A stretch of DNA of 64,000 nucleotides. It comes from Qipengyuania marincola. Lineage in GTDB: Bacteria; Pseudomonadota; Alphaproteobacteria; Sphingomonadales; Sphingomonadaceae. The stretch is taken from the NCBI RefSeq assembly GCF_029688625.1, contig NZ_JARULC010000001.1, forward strand, positions 186,001 to 250,000, given 5' to 3'. Shown here one piece after another: positions 52,982 through 63,205 of this stretch. The position numbers and the translations under genes were made by a program. The notes under the pieces are model-generated. The model was not told the origin of the DNA, searched no databases, and saw only the letters and a program-made list of their open reading frames with translations. The first letter of the stretch is position 1, and every line of letters begins with the position of its first letter.

Positions 52982-53542
52982 ATGAGTTCACACAGCGAAA
53001 GCCACGGCATCGTCCAGTGGCACTCCACCACCATCGTCGGCGTCAAACGCGGCGACAAGATCGTGATTGCCGGGGACGGGCAGGTCTCCATGGGCAATAC
53101 GGTGATGAAGCCCAATGCGAAGAAGGTTCGCCGCATCGGCGAGGATGGCAAAGTCGTCGCCGGATTTGCGGGCGCCACGGCAGATGCCTTCACCCTGTTC
53201 GAGCGGCTGGAGAAAAAGCTCGAGCAATATAATGGCCAGCTGCTGCGCGCCGCCGTCGAGCTGACCAAGGACTGGCGCACGGACAAATACCTACGCAATC
53301 TCGAAGCGCTGATGATCGTGGCGGACAAGGAGAACCTCCTCGTCCTCACGGGTAATGGCGACGTGCTGGAGCCCGAAGGCGGAATTACTGCCATCGGCTC
53401 GGGCGGGAATTATGCGCTGGCGGCGGCCAAGGCGGTTGCCGAATACGAGGAAGATCCCGAAAAGATCGCGCGCAAGGCGATGCAGGTCGCCGCCGACATC
53501 TGCGTCTTCACCAATGGCAATGTGACCGTAGAGACGGTCTGA
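52982..53542 (+). CDS. hslV: ATP-dependent protease subunit HslV
   Basis: A 186-residue threonine protease. The N-terminal propeptide is removed to expose the catalytic Thr of TTIVGVKRG (about residue 16). The proteasome-like core has [37 protein letters not shown] and [14 protein letters not shown]. It pairs with HslU, eight bases downstream. Confidence 0.97.
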   Translation: MSSHSESHGIVQWHSTTIVGVKRGDKIVIAGDGQVSMGNTVMKPNAKKVRRIGEDGKVVAGFAGATADAFTLFERLEKKLEQYNGQLLRAAVELTKDWRTDKYLRNLEALMIVADKENLLVLTGNGDVLEPEGGITAIGSGGNYALAAAKAVAEYEEDPEKIARKAMQVAADICVFTNGNVTVETV

Positions 53543-53550
53543 GAGATTTC

Positions 53551-54849
53551 ATGGACAATCTGACCCCCAAGGCGATCGTCGCCGCGCTGGACGAGCACAT
53601 CATCGGCCAGAAAGATGCCAAGCGCGCCGTGGCCGTGGCCCTGCGCAATCGCTGGCGCCGGCAACGGCTCGATCGCGACTTGCGCGACGAGGTGACGCCC
53701 AAGAACATCCTGATGATCGGCCCCACCGGCTGCGGCAAGACCGAGATCAGCCGCCGCTTGGCGAAGCTGGCCGAAGCGCCTTTCGTGAAGGTGGAAGCGA
53801 CCAAATTCACCGAGGTCGGCTATGTCGGCCGCGACGTGGAGCAGATCGCCCGCGACCTCGCCGAAGAGGCGATCCGGCTGGAGAAAGAGCGCCGCCGGGA
53901 GGCCGTGAGAGAAGCCGCGAGCGAGGCCGCAATGGACCGGCTGCTGACCGCGCTGGTCGGCGACAATGCCAGCGAGGCGACGCGCGAGGCCTTCCGGGCG
54001 CGCATCGTCGACAACTCGATGAACGACACCGAGGTCGAGATCGAGGTCAAGGACCAGCCGCAGTCGAACATGGAAATTCCCGGCATGCCCGGCAATGTCG
54101 GCATGATCGATCTGTCCGACATGCTGGGCAAGGCGATGGGCCGCTCCAACCTGAAGCGGCGCAAGCTGAAAGTGCCCGATGCGTGGGACCGGCTGGTCGA
54201 GGAAGAGTCCGAGAAGCGCATGGATCAGGACGACGTCAACCGCGTCGCCCTGGAAAACGCCGAGACCAACGGCATCGTCTTCCTCGACGAGATCGACAAG
54301 ATCGCGGTCAGCGACGTGCGCGGCGGTTCGGTGAGCCGCGAAGGCGTGCAGCGCGACCTGCTGCCGCTGATCGAAGGCACGACCGTCGCCACGAAATACG
54401 GCCCGATGAAGACCGATCACGTGCTATTCATCGCGAGCGGCGCGTTCCACGTCGCCAAGCCGAGCGACATGCTGCCCGAACTGCAGGGCCGCCTGCCGAT
54501 CCGCGTCGAGCTGCGCGCGCTGACCGAGGAAGACTTCGTGCGGATCCTCAAGGAAACGCGCGCCAACCTCGTCGACCAATACACCGCGCTGCTCGGGACC
54601 GAAAAGGTTTCCCTCGACTTCACCGACGAGGCGATTGCCGAAGTCGCGAAGATCGCCGCGCGGGTCAACGAGAGCGTCGAGAACATCGGCGCCCGCCGTC
54701 TGCAGACGGTGATGGAGCGCCTGCTCGAAGACATCAGTTTCGAAGCCGAGGAGCACCAGGGCGAGACGATCACCATCGATGCCGACTATGTGCGCGAGCG
54801 GCTCGACGATCTGTCCGGCGATACCGACCTGTCGAAATATATCCTCTGA
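53551..54849 (+). CDS. hslU: HslU ATPase subunit of the HslVU protease
   Basis: A 432-residue AAA+ unfoldase with Walker [12 protein letters not shown], the GYVGRDVE pore loop, the intermediate I domain, Walker [11 protein letters not shown] and the C-terminal SKYIL that docks into HslV. Full length. Confidence 0.97.
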   Translation: MDNLTPKAIVAALDEHIIGQKDAKRAVAVALRNRWRRQRLDRDLRDEVTPKNILMIGPTGCGKTEISRRLAKLAEAPFVKVEATKFTEVGYVGRDVEQIARDLAEEAIRLEKERRREAVREAASEAAMDRLLTALVGDNASEATREAFRARIVDNSMNDTEVEIEVKDQPQSNMEIPGMPGNVGMIDLSDMLGKAMGRSNLKRRKLKVPDAWDRLVEEESEKRMDQDDVNRVALENAETNGIVFLDEIDKIAVSDVRGGSVSREGVQRDLLPLIEGTTVATKYGPMKTDHVLFIASGAFHVAKPSDMLPELQGRLPIRVELRALTEEDFVRILKETRANLVDQYTALLGTEKVSLDFTDEAIAEVAKIAARVNESVENIGARRLQTVMERLLEDISFEAEEHQGETITIDADYVRERLDDLSGDTDLSKYIL

Positions 54850-55247
54850 TGCCGGAGACGGTCCGCGGTGCGCAGGCGATGATCGCGCAGATGGCGCCGC
54901 GGCTCGATGCGTCCGGACCTTGGTGCTTCGTCGACGTGACGCCGGACCGTGCGCCCGAACTGCTCGGCGCGGCGCTCGCCACCTTCCGCGAAGCCGAAGG
55001 CGTGAGCGCCATCGTACCCGGACATCTCGCATCCGAAGGCGCACCGCATTTCGCGCGGATCACGCTGGAGGTCTATTCCGACCTAGAGGCATGCGGGCTG
55101 ACGGCAGCGGTCGCAGGCGCACTGGCCGAGGCCGGGATTGCCTGCAACATGGTCGCGGCCTTGCACCATGATCATCTGTTCGTGCCGTGGGCTGAAGCCG
55201 ACGAAGCGCTGCAGACCCTGCGCAGGCTTTCCGAAAAAGCCCGTTGA
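54849..55247 (+). CDS. ACT-domain-like protein (DUF2241 type)
   Basis: 132 residues: an N-terminal ACT-like half (GPWCFVDVTPDRAPELLGAAL) and a C-terminal half with LEVYSDLEACGLTAAVAGALA and CNMVAALHHDHLFVP. Members are small proteins thought to bind amino acids. The ATG shares one base with the hslU stop, so it is cotranscribed. Confidence 0.8.
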   Translation: MPETVRGAQAMIAQMAPRLDASGPWCFVDVTPDRAPELLGAALATFREAEGVSAIVPGHLASEGAPHFARITLEVYSDLEACGLTAAVAGALAEAGIACNMVAALHHDHLFVPWAEADEALQTLRRLSEKAR

Positions 55248-55325
55248 TCAATGGTCGGCTTCGCGCCAGCATATTGACGTGGCCGGTAAATCAAATTTAG
55301 CGATACGGCGCTACGAGCCGCGCGC

Positions 55326-55922
55326 ATGAAGCAGCAGGCCATCGCTCTTGCAGGGCGCGTCTCGCGCGCCGTCGGTTACGACAAGACGCACCTTACGCGC
55401 ACGGTCGCCTATCGCACGATCGATGCCTTCCTCGACACCTTGCCCGTGAAAGAGATGGACGCGCTGGAGATTGCGGCGGGCTGGAAATGGCGCGAGCGCA
55501 ATTGGGGCAGTTTTACCGAAATGAACTGGCCCGAGTACGACATCTGCAACGATGTGCTCGACCGCCAGTTCGACATCTGCATTGCCGATAATGTGTGGGA
55601 GCATCTCGTCCGTCCCTATCGTGCGACCAAACATGTACTGCAGATGCTCAGGCCCGGCGGGATCTTCGTCAACATCACGCCCTTCCTGATCCGTCAGCAC
55701 GCGGTGCCGGTGGACTGCACGCGCTGGACCGAACTCGGCATGCGCAATTTCCTCGTCGAGACCGGCTTCGATGAAGCGGGCATCGAAACCGGATCCTGGG
55801 GCAATCGCCGCGCGGTGAAGGCAAATCTGAACAGGTGGGCGCGGACCGGCTGGCAGCGTCGCCTGAAGAACGAGCCCGATTTTCCCGTCACGGTGTGGGC
55901 CATCGCCCGCAAGCCGAAATGA
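55326..55922 (+). CDS. Class I SAM-dependent methyltransferase
   Basis: 198 residues with a methyltransferase type 11-like core (LEIAAGWKWRERNWGSF, DICIADNVWEHLVRPYRATKHVLQMLRPGG). The SAM loop AAGWKW is unlike the usual GxGxG. It is followed by, and ATGA-coupled to, a glycosyltransferase, which suggests a role in modifying a glycan or lipid. Confidence 0.78.
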   Translation: MKQQAIALAGRVSRAVGYDKTHLTRTVAYRTIDAFLDTLPVKEMDALEIAAGWKWRERNWGSFTEMNWPEYDICNDVLDRQFDICIADNVWEHLVRPYRATKHVLQMLRPGGIFVNITPFLIRQHAVPVDCTRWTELGMRNFLVETGFDEAGIETGSWGNRRAVKANLNRWARTGWQRRLKNEPDFPVTVWAIARKPK

Positions 55923-56767
55923 CGCAAAGCCTGCCGGTCGTCGTCGCAGTGATGGCGCATAACGAGGAGCGGCGGATCGCCCGCTGTCTTGCGAGCCTTC
56001 CGACGAAGGATGCGGGTTTCGACGTGCATGTGGTGGTCAATGGCTCGAAGGATCGTACCGCAGAAATCGCGCGCGGCGTTCGGGGCGTTACGGTCCACGA
56101 CTGGCCGCAGGACGGCAAGTCGCGCAACTGGAATCGGTTCGTCTTCGACACGCCGGAGGCGAGGGGCAGGCATTTCGTCTTCGTGGACGGGGACGCCGAA
56201 GTCCTCCCCGGTTCGATCCCCGCGCTTGTGACTGCGCTGGAGAAACGCGGGGTCAACGCTGCCTCCGCGCTGCCCGCCAATGGCCGCCGGGTAGCGGCCT
56301 ATCGCGCACAGATGCTGCGCGAGCATGGCTTGTTCGGCGATCTCTATGCCCTGAGCGGCGGGTTCGTGACGCGATTGCGCGAAGGAAATCTACGGTTGCC
56401 CGACGATCTGGTTGGCGATGACGGCTTGCTTTGCGCCATGGCGAAGACCGATCTTTCCGACGAAACGCAATGGGACGACACGCGCGTCCAGCCGGTCGAG
56501 GCAGCCGGGTTCCTGTGCGACCCGGTGCAACTCTCACCTGGCGACCTTGCCCTGCAGGCGCGCCGGATGCGCAACTATTCCCTGCGCCATTTTCAGAACC
56601 GTATCGTCTCCGACATCATGCGAGCAGAGGGACCGCGCGGGCTCCCCCGGCGCCTTGCCGCGTTTTATCCGCGCTACCTGCCGCACTTCACCCCGCGCCG
56701 CGACCCGCGCCTGTGGTGGTTCGACCGGCAGGCGCTTCGACTGATGGCCGAGGCCGTTTCGGGATAG
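55919..56767 (+). CDS. Glycosyltransferase family 2
   Basis: 282 residues. A GT-A fold start (VVVAVMAHNEERRIARCLASL), the diphosphosugar-metal motif FVDGDAEVLPG (DxD type) and a catalytic region with DDLVGDDGLLC. A membrane anchor is not evident. The start at ATG 55919 overlaps the methyltransferase stop; longer frames are shadows. It converges on the SulP gene with four bases between the stops. Confidence 0.85.
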   Translation: MTQSLPVVVAVMAHNEERRIARCLASLPTKDAGFDVHVVVNGSKDRTAEIARGVRGVTVHDWPQDGKSRNWNRFVFDTPEARGRHFVFVDGDAEVLPGSIPALVTALEKRGVNAASALPANGRRVAAYRAQMLREHGLFGDLYALSGGFVTRLREGNLRLPDDLVGDDGLLCAMAKTDLSDETQWDDTRVQPVEAAGFLCDPVQLSPGDLALQARRMRNYSLRHFQNRIVSDIMRAEGPRGLPRRLAAFYPRYLPHFTPRRDPRLWWFDRQALRLMAEAVSG

Positions 56768-56771
56768 TCGA

Positions 56772-58277
56772 TCAGGGGTGCGGAGCGAGGCCGGTTTCGA
56801 CGCCGGTCTTGTCGGTCAGGGCGAATTTGTCGACCAGGTCGCTGCTCGCCCGGTTGAGCCCGCGCACGCGCACGCTGCGACCGTTGCGGCGCATGCGCTC
56901 GACGACCTTGTCGAGCGCGGCCACCGCCGAGATATCCCAGAAATGCGCCTTGCGCACATCGATGATCACATGGTCGGCCGGGTCGGGCTGGATGCTTTCC
57001 GGGCCCAGGGCCGCTTCGAACCGTTCCACGCTGGCGTAGAAGATCTGGCCCTTGGCGCGGTAGATCGCGGTGTTGCCATCGCGCTCGCGCACCACTTCGA
57101 ACATGGTCATGACCTTGTGGGTGAAGAATACGCCCGACAGGATCACCCCTGCGAGCACGCCGAGCGCGAGGTTGTGTGTCGCAACCACGACGATGACGGT
57201 TGCGACCATCACGACGCTGGATTGCCACGGATGCTTGGTCAGGTTGGGGATCGAGTTCCAGCTAAAGGTCCCGATCGAAACCATGATCATGATCGCGACC
57301 AGCGCGGGCATCGGCACCTGGCCCACCAGATCGCCCAGGGCGGCGAGCAGGACCAGCAGCGCGAGGCCCGCGGTGAAGGTCGATAGCCGCCCGCGTCCGC
57401 CGCTGGTCACGTTGATCACCGACTGGCCGATCATCGCGCAGCCGCCCATGCCGCCGAACAGCGCGGCGACGATGTTCGCCACGCCCTGGCCCGCGCTCTC
57501 GCGGCGCTTGTTCGACCCGGTATGCGTCATGTCGTCGACGATCTGTGCGGTCAGCAGGCTTTCGAGCAGGCCGACGGCCGCCATGGTCGCGGAATAAGGC
57601 GCGATGATGCGCAGGGTTTCCCAGGTCAGCGGCACGTCTGGCAGCGCGAAATAGGGCAGGCCTTCGGGTAGTTCGCCCATGTCGGCGACAGTGTTCACCG
57701 GCGCTTCGATCCAGATGCTGAGCGCGGTCAGGATGACGATGGCGACCAGCGGGCTGGGGACGGCGGTGGTCAGCCGGGGCAGGAGATAGATGACCGCCAG
57801 CGCCGCTGCGACCATGACATAGGTCACCCAGGTAACCCCCGGATTGCCGAGAGTCAGCTCCGGCAGCTGGGCCATGAAGATCAGGATCGCGAGCGCATTG
57901 ACGAAGCCGGTGATGACGGAGCGGCTGACGAACTGCATCAACAGGTCGAGCCGCAACAGCGCCGCGATCGCCTGGAACACGCCCATCAGGATGGTGGCGG
58001 CGAACAAATATTCGACGCCGTAATCGCGTACCAGCGGCACGACCACGACCGCCACGGCGGCGGTGGCGGCGCTGATCATGCCGGGTCTGCCGCCGGTGAA
58101 CGCAATGACCATCGCGATGGCGACCGATGCGTACAGCCCGACGCGCGGATCGACTCCGGCGATGATCGAGAAGCCGATCGCTTCGGGAATGAGAGCCAGG
58201 GCCACGACGAGCCCGGCAAGGACATCGGCGCGGATATTGGAGAGCCAGTCGCGGCGAAACGCGCTGCGGTCGAGCAT
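56772..58277 (-). CDS. SulP family anion transporter with STAS domain
   Basis: A 501-residue inner-membrane carrier with the SulP start (DVLAGLVVALALIPEAIGFSIIAGVDPRVGLYAS), about 12-14 membrane segments and a C-terminal STAS domain (about 395-495, VIIDVRKAHFWDISAVAALDKV). The substrate could be sulfate, bicarbonate or another small anion. No carbonic anhydrase is adjacent. Confidence 0.92.
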   Translation of the reverse strand: MLDRSAFRRDWLSNIRADVLAGLVVALALIPEAIGFSIIAGVDPRVGLYASVAIAMVIAFTGGRPGMISAATAAVAVVVVPLVRDYGVEYLFAATILMGVFQAIAALLRLDLLMQFVSRSVITGFVNALAILIFMAQLPELTLGNPGVTWVTYVMVAAALAVIYLLPRLTTAVPSPLVAIVILTALSIWIEAPVNTVADMGELPEGLPYFALPDVPLTWETLRIIAPYSATMAAVGLLESLLTAQIVDDMTHTGSNKRRESAGQGVANIVAALFGGMGGCAMIGQSVINVTSGGRGRLSTFTAGLALLVLLAALGDLVGQVPMPALVAIMIMVSIGTFSWNSIPNLTKHPWQSSVVMVATVIVVVATHNLALGVLAGVILSGVFFTHKVMTMFEVVRERDGNTAIYRAKGQIFYASVERFEAALGPESIQPDPADHVIIDVRKAHFWDISAVAALDKVVERMRRNGRSVRVRGLNRASSDLVDKFALTDKTGVETGLAPHP

Positions 58278-58499
58278 GTCGGGAGTTTCCGTCTATCGTG
58301 TGAAGAGCGGCCATGAGCGGCCGCAAAGATATGCGGCACACATGGACTATGCTGCACTGCAACACAACCCGACGCCCGGATTTTTTGTCGGCAGGCGAGA
58401 CAATTAGGCCGGGAAAAGAAGGCAGGGCTGTTGCGCGGTGAGAAATAAGACGACAAGCTGCGGCGCGTCATTTCTCAAAATGTATCGGGGGTTCGCTTC

Positions 58500-61334
58500 A
58501 TGTTTCGCACAATGCTTGCCGCAGGCGTCGCTTCGCTTGCCATTCTTTCTGCATCGCCCGCGCTGGCCGATGATCACACAGCCAGCAGCGGCGAAGTCGT
58601 CGCACCCGCGATCGAATTCGAGCGCTGGACTTTGGATAACGGCCTGCAGGTCATTGCCATTCCGGATGCGTCGACCGGTACTGTAACCACGTCGATGTGG
58701 TACGAAGTCGGATCGAAGTCCGACCCCGAGGGGCGGAGCGGCTTTGCCCATCTGTTCGAGCATATCCTAAGCCGCAAAACGCTGAACATGCCGTACAACC
58801 TGATCTACGGCCTCACCGCCGACGTCGGCGGCACGCGCAATGCGACCACGAATGCCGACCGGACCAATTATTTCGAGATCGTGCCTGCCGAATATCTCGA
58901 GGCGATGCTGTGGACCCATCGCGAACGCATGGCCTTTCCGGTGATCGACCAGGACGTATTCGACAAGGAACGCGACGTGGTGAAGGAAGAGCTGCGCCAG
59001 CGCGTCTATGCGCCGCCCTATGGCCGCTTTTCCAGCTTCGTCATCCCCGAGACGACCTATGACGCGCTGCCCTATCGCCGGCCGACGATCGGCAGCATCG
59101 AGGAACTCGATTCCGCCGAGCTCGACGATGCGCGCGCCTTCCACCAGGCCTATTACGGTCCCGACACCGCGACGCTGATCGTTGCCGGCAATTTCGAGGT
59201 TTCGGATCTGCGCCAGCTGGTCGATGAATATTTCGCCGACATCCCGCGTCGCGAGAACCCGGTCGAGATCGCCTTTGATATCGACGTGCCCGAGCGGACC
59301 GAGGCGCGCAGCGTCACTGCGACTGCGCCCAACGTCCCGCTGCCGCTGGTCGGCACGGTGTGGAAACTGCCGTCGATCACCCATCCCGACGGGCCGGCAT
59401 TGCTGGTGCTCGATGCGATCATGGCGCGCGGCCAGAACAGCCGCATGCAGGCTGCGCTCGTGCGCTCGGGCAAGGCCGTGCAGGCGATCCATGAAGTCGG
59501 ATTGCAGGAAGAAGGCGGCGTGCTCGCGCAGTTCGCGGTCATCAATCCGCAGGCCAATGTCGACGAGGTGCGCGGCATTCTCGAGGCCGAGCGCGAACGC
59601 GTGAAGGCCGAGGGCGTGACCGAGGCCGAACTCGCCGAAGCGAAGAACGAGCTGCTGGCCACGGCGCTGCGCCAGCGCGAGACCGCCCGCGGGCGCGCGT
59701 TCGAGCTGGGCGAGGCCTTGCTGACCACCGGCGATCCGTCTTTCCCCGACAAGCGGCTGGCGGGCATCGCCGCAGTTACCACCGCCGATGTGCAGCGCGT
59801 GGCGCAGACCTATTACGATCCCGACGCGCGCACGGATATCCTCTACACCGCGGGCGAGGACGACCCGAGTTCCTACGCCAACCCCTATCCGATGCCGACT
59901 TTCAAGACGCTGCCCCCCGCCACGGGCGAGCCGCTGGCAGTCGCGCCCGAGGGCGTGCGCGAGACGGTGCCGGGTCCGGGCCAGCGCCCGCAACTGGAAG
60001 CTGCGCCGATCGTCGAAGCCACCCTTGCGAACGGCATCGAAGTCGTCGCGACGCAGACCGGCGATGTTCCGCTGGCGACGATGACCGTGCTGGTGCCCGG
60101 CGGTTCGATCAGCGATCCGCGCGCGAAGGCCGGCCTAGCGCAGATGACCGCGCAGCTGGCAGACAAGGGCGCAGCCGGTTTCGACGAGACCGAGATCGCG
60201 CGGCGGCTCGAAAGCCTGGGTGCGAGTTTCGGGGCGACGGCCGGTTCGCAAGGCTCGTTCTTCAGCCTGACGGCCCCGGTCGCCAATCTGGAAGAAGCGG
60301 GCAAGGTGCTCGCCACGATCATTACCTCGGCCGACTATCCGGCGGACGCCTTCGAACGCGAGCGCAAGCGCGCAATCGACGGGCTGGCAGCCTCGCTCAA
60401 GGATCCGGGTGCGCTGGCCGGGATGGCTGCACGGCCGGTCCTCTATGGCGATTCGCCTTACGGCACCTTGCCGGGCGGCACGCAGGCGAGCCTTGCCGAG
60501 CTGACCCGCGAGGACCTGGTCGAACATCGCAGGGCTTACTGGCATCCGGCGCGCGCGCAAGTCATCGTCAGCGGCGGCATCGCACCCGAGCAGGCGATCG
60601 AGCTCACCAGCACGCTGTTGGGCGATTGGCAGGGCGAGGGCGAGCCGCCGGTCGAGATCGCCAATCCGACCGGTGCCGCCGAACCCGTCCGCACGGTGGT
60701 GATCGACATGCCCGATGCGGGGCAGGCGGCAGTCTATGCCGGCATGCGCGCGCCATCGCGCCAGGCGGGCGATTATTACGCGATCGAACTTGCCAATGCG
60801 ATCCTCGGCGGCGGCTCCAGCGGCCGCCTGTTCGAGGAGGTCCGGACCAAGCGTTCGATCAGCTATGGCGCGGGCAGCGGGCTCGGCACCGACATGCTAC
60901 TTGCCTCCTCGCAAACGCAGAATTCGACCGCCGACGAAGTGGTGCAGGTCTTCCTCGACGAATTCGACCGTCTGGGTGACGAGGCCATCGCCGCCGACCT
61001 GCTGGATCGGCGGCGGCTTTATCTCGGCGGCAACTATGCGCGCAGCCTGGAAAGCTCGGCCGGATTTAACAGCATCGTCGCCAATCTGCTGCTCGACGGG
61101 CTCGAGCCGGCCGAAGCGGCGCGCTATGCCGACCGGCTGGCAGCTGTCTCGCCAGAGGCAGCGACCAAGGCTGCGGCCGATTACGTGGGTTCGGAAAAGG
61201 CGACGATCATCATCGTCGGCAATGCGGACGAATTCCTCGACGATCTCAAGGCAATCCGCCCCAATGTCGAAGTGATCGATGCCGAGACGCTGGACCTGTC
61301 TTCGAAGACGCTGACCTTCGCAGTCGGCGACTGA
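58500..61334 (+). CDS. M16 family zinc metallopeptidase, exported
   Basis: 944 residues with a signal peptide (cut after PALA) and two M16 modules, like pitrilysin. The active module has the inverted zinc motif H84-L-F-E87-H88 and the later acidic ligand region (NATTNADRTNYFE, EAMLWTHRERM). The second half (from about 500) lacks an HxxEH and is the usual structural partner. It is likely a periplasmic peptidase. The stop abuts the convergent ABC gene. Confidence 0.92.
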   Translation: MFRTMLAAGVASLAILSASPALADDHTASSGEVVAPAIEFERWTLDNGLQVIAIPDASTGTVTTSMWYEVGSKSDPEGRSGFAHLFEHILSRKTLNMPYNLIYGLTADVGGTRNATTNADRTNYFEIVPAEYLEAMLWTHRERMAFPVIDQDVFDKERDVVKEELRQRVYAPPYGRFSSFVIPETTYDALPYRRPTIGSIEELDSAELDDARAFHQAYYGPDTATLIVAGNFEVSDLRQLVDEYFADIPRRENPVEIAFDIDVPERTEARSVTATAPNVPLPLVGTVWKLPSITHPDGPALLVLDAIMARGQNSRMQAALVRSGKAVQAIHEVGLQEEGGVLAQFAVINPQANVDEVRGILEAERERVKAEGVTEAELAEAKNELLATALRQRETARGRAFELGEALLTTGDPSFPDKRLAGIAAVTTADVQRVAQTYYDPDARTDILYTAGEDDPSSYANPYPMPTFKTLPPATGEPLAVAPEGVRETVPGPGQRPQLEAAPIVEATLANGIEVVATQTGDVPLATMTVLVPGGSISDPRAKAGLAQMTAQLADKGAAGFDETEIARRLESLGASFGATAGSQGSFFSLTAPVANLEEAGKVLATIITSADYPADAFERERKRAIDGLAASLKDPGALAGMAARPVLYGDSPYGTLPGGTQASLAELTREDLVEHRRAYWHPARAQVIVSGGIAPEQAIELTSTLLGDWQGEGEPPVEIANPTGAAEPVRTVVIDMPDAGQAAVYAGMRAPSRQAGDYYAIELANAILGGGSSGRLFEEVRTKRSISYGAGSGLGTDMLLASSQTQNSTADEVVQVFLDEFDRLGDEAIAADLLDRRRLYLGGNYARSLESSAGFNSIVANLLLDGLEPAEAARYADRLAAVSPEAATKAAADYVGSEKATIIIVGNADEFLDDLKAIRPNVEVIDAETLDLSSKTLTFAVGD

Positions 61335-63161
61335 TTATCCTGCGGCGACCGCCAGGCCTTCATCGGCCTGGCGGGCCCACATGTCCGCATAGAGGCCGCG
61401 TGCGCGCAGCAGTTCGCCATGCGTCCCGCTTTCAGCAAGCCGGCCTTGCTCGAGGACGAGGATGCGATCCGCATCGGCAATGGTCGAAAGCCGATGGGCG
61501 ATGGCGAGGGTGGTGCGGTGTTCCGACACGCGGTGCAGCGTGCCGAGAATTTCCTGCTCCGTCCGGCTGTCGAGCGCGCTCGTCGCCTCGTCCAGCAACA
61601 GGATCGGCGGATCCTTCACCAGTGTGCGGGCGATGGCAACGCGCTGTTTCTCGCCGCCCGAAAGCTTAAGTCCGCGCTCGCCCACTTCGGTTTCGAAACC
61701 ATCCGGCAGCCGTTCGATAAAGGGCAGGATCGCTGCCGAACGGGCCGCCTCGACGATCTGGTCATGCGTCGCTTGGTCCCGGCCATAGGCGATATTGTAG
61801 CCGATCGTGTCATTGAACAGCACGCTGTCCTGCGGGACGATGCCGATCGCTTCGCGCAGCGAGGCTTGCGTCACCTGAGCGATATCCTGCCCGTCGATCA
61901 GGATGCGACCCGACTGCGGATCGTAGAAGCGGAACAGCAGCCGACCGATGGTGCTCTTGCCCGCGCCGGACGGGCCGACGATGGCGATATGGCTGCCGGC
62001 GGGCACCTCGAAGCTGAGGCCATGCAGGATCGTGCGTTCCGGTTCGTAGCCAAAGACGACGTTGTCGAAGGTTACGGTCGGGCGCTTTATCATCAGTGCG
62101 GGCGCGCCTGGGCGGTCCTCGACTTCGACATCGCTATCGATCAGGCGGAACATGGCCGCCATGTCGATCAGCCCCTGGCGGATAGTGCGATAGACCCAGC
62201 CCAGCATATCGAGCGGGCGGAAAAGTTGCATGAGATAGGTGTTGACCAGTACCAGGTCGCCCGTAGTCAGTTCGCCCCGGCTCCAGCCCCATACGGTGAA
62301 GGCCATGGCACCGCCCATCAGCAAATTCATGATCAGCGCCTGGGTGATGTTGAGAAGGCCGAGCGAATTTTCGGACCTGATCGCAGCCTCGGCATAGGCA
62401 TGGGCGGAGCGGGCGTAGCGGTCCTGCTCGCGCCCCTCGGCACCGAAATACTTGACCGTTTCGTAATTCAGCAGGCTGTCGACCGCGCGCGCCAGCGCCT
62501 GCCCGTCGAGATCGTTCATCCGGCGGCGCAGCGCGGTGCGCCATTCGGTAATCCAGCGCGTGATTGCGATATAGGCGACCACAGTGGCGCCGGTGGCGGC
62601 GACCAGTTCCCAGCCGAAATTGATGTAGAAGATCACGCCGACGGCGATCAGCTCGATAATCGTCGGCGCAATGTTGAACAGCAGGAAATAGAGCATGGAA
62701 TCGATGCTCTTCGTGCCGCGTTCGATCGTCTTGGTGACCTCGCCCGTGCGCCGCGAAAGATGGAAGCGCAGCGACAACTGGTGCAACCGGGCAAAGGTGT
62801 CTTCGGCCAGATTGCGGGTCGCGTCCTGTCCCACCCGCTCGAAGGTGATATTCCGCAGATTGTCGAAGGCAACGCCGGCAAAGCGGCCTGCCGCATACGC
62901 GATAACGAAGGCGAGCGCGACCATTGCCGCCTCGTTTGCCGGCGTGGTCATCGCATCGACCGCGCGCTTGTATGCAAAGGGCAGGGCGAGCGTCGTCGCC
63001 TTCGCCGCCAATACGAAAACCATCGCGCCGATGATCCGCCGCTTCAGCTGCGGATTTCCCTCCGGCCACAGATAGGGAAGGAAGCGACGGATCGTCGCCC
63101 AGCTTTCGGCATCGTCGCGCTGGTCGGAAGTGGCGGTATCGGGGGGCATTGCCGCGCCCAT
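61335..63161 (-). CDS. Atm1/HMT1-type ABC exporter (fused permease and ATPase)
   Basis: 608 residues with a six-helix membrane domain (about 30-330, including the FERVGQDATRNLAEDTF region common to ABCB7/HMT1) and an ATPase domain with Walker A GPSGAGKST, signature LSGGEKQR and Walker B ILLLDEATSALD. Bacterial Atm1 relatives export glutathione-based thiol complexes and aid metal tolerance. It works as a homodimer. Confidence 0.93.
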   Translation of the reverse strand: MGAAMPPDTATSDQRDDAESWATIRRFLPYLWPEGNPQLKRRIIGAMVFVLAAKATTLALPFAYKRAVDAMTTPANEAAMVALAFVIAYAAGRFAGVAFDNLRNITFERVGQDATRNLAEDTFARLHQLSLRFHLSRRTGEVTKTIERGTKSIDSMLYFLLFNIAPTIIELIAVGVIFYINFGWELVAATGATVVAYIAITRWITEWRTALRRRMNDLDGQALARAVDSLLNYETVKYFGAEGREQDRYARSAHAYAEAAIRSENSLGLLNITQALIMNLLMGGAMAFTVWGWSRGELTTGDLVLVNTYLMQLFRPLDMLGWVYRTIRQGLIDMAAMFRLIDSDVEVEDRPGAPALMIKRPTVTFDNVVFGYEPERTILHGLSFEVPAGSHIAIVGPSGAGKSTIGRLLFRFYDPQSGRILIDGQDIAQVTQASLREAIGIVPQDSVLFNDTIGYNIAYGRDQATHDQIVEAARSAAILPFIERLPDGFETEVGERGLKLSGGEKQRVAIARTLVKDPPILLLDEATSALDSRTEQEILGTLHRVSEHRTTLAIAHRLSTIADADRILVLEQGRLAESGTHGELLRARGLYADMWARQADEGLAVAAG

Positions 63162-63205
63162 CTGGGGTGGGGCGGCGGTTTAGGCAAGCGCGCGCCTCCC
63201 TTGCG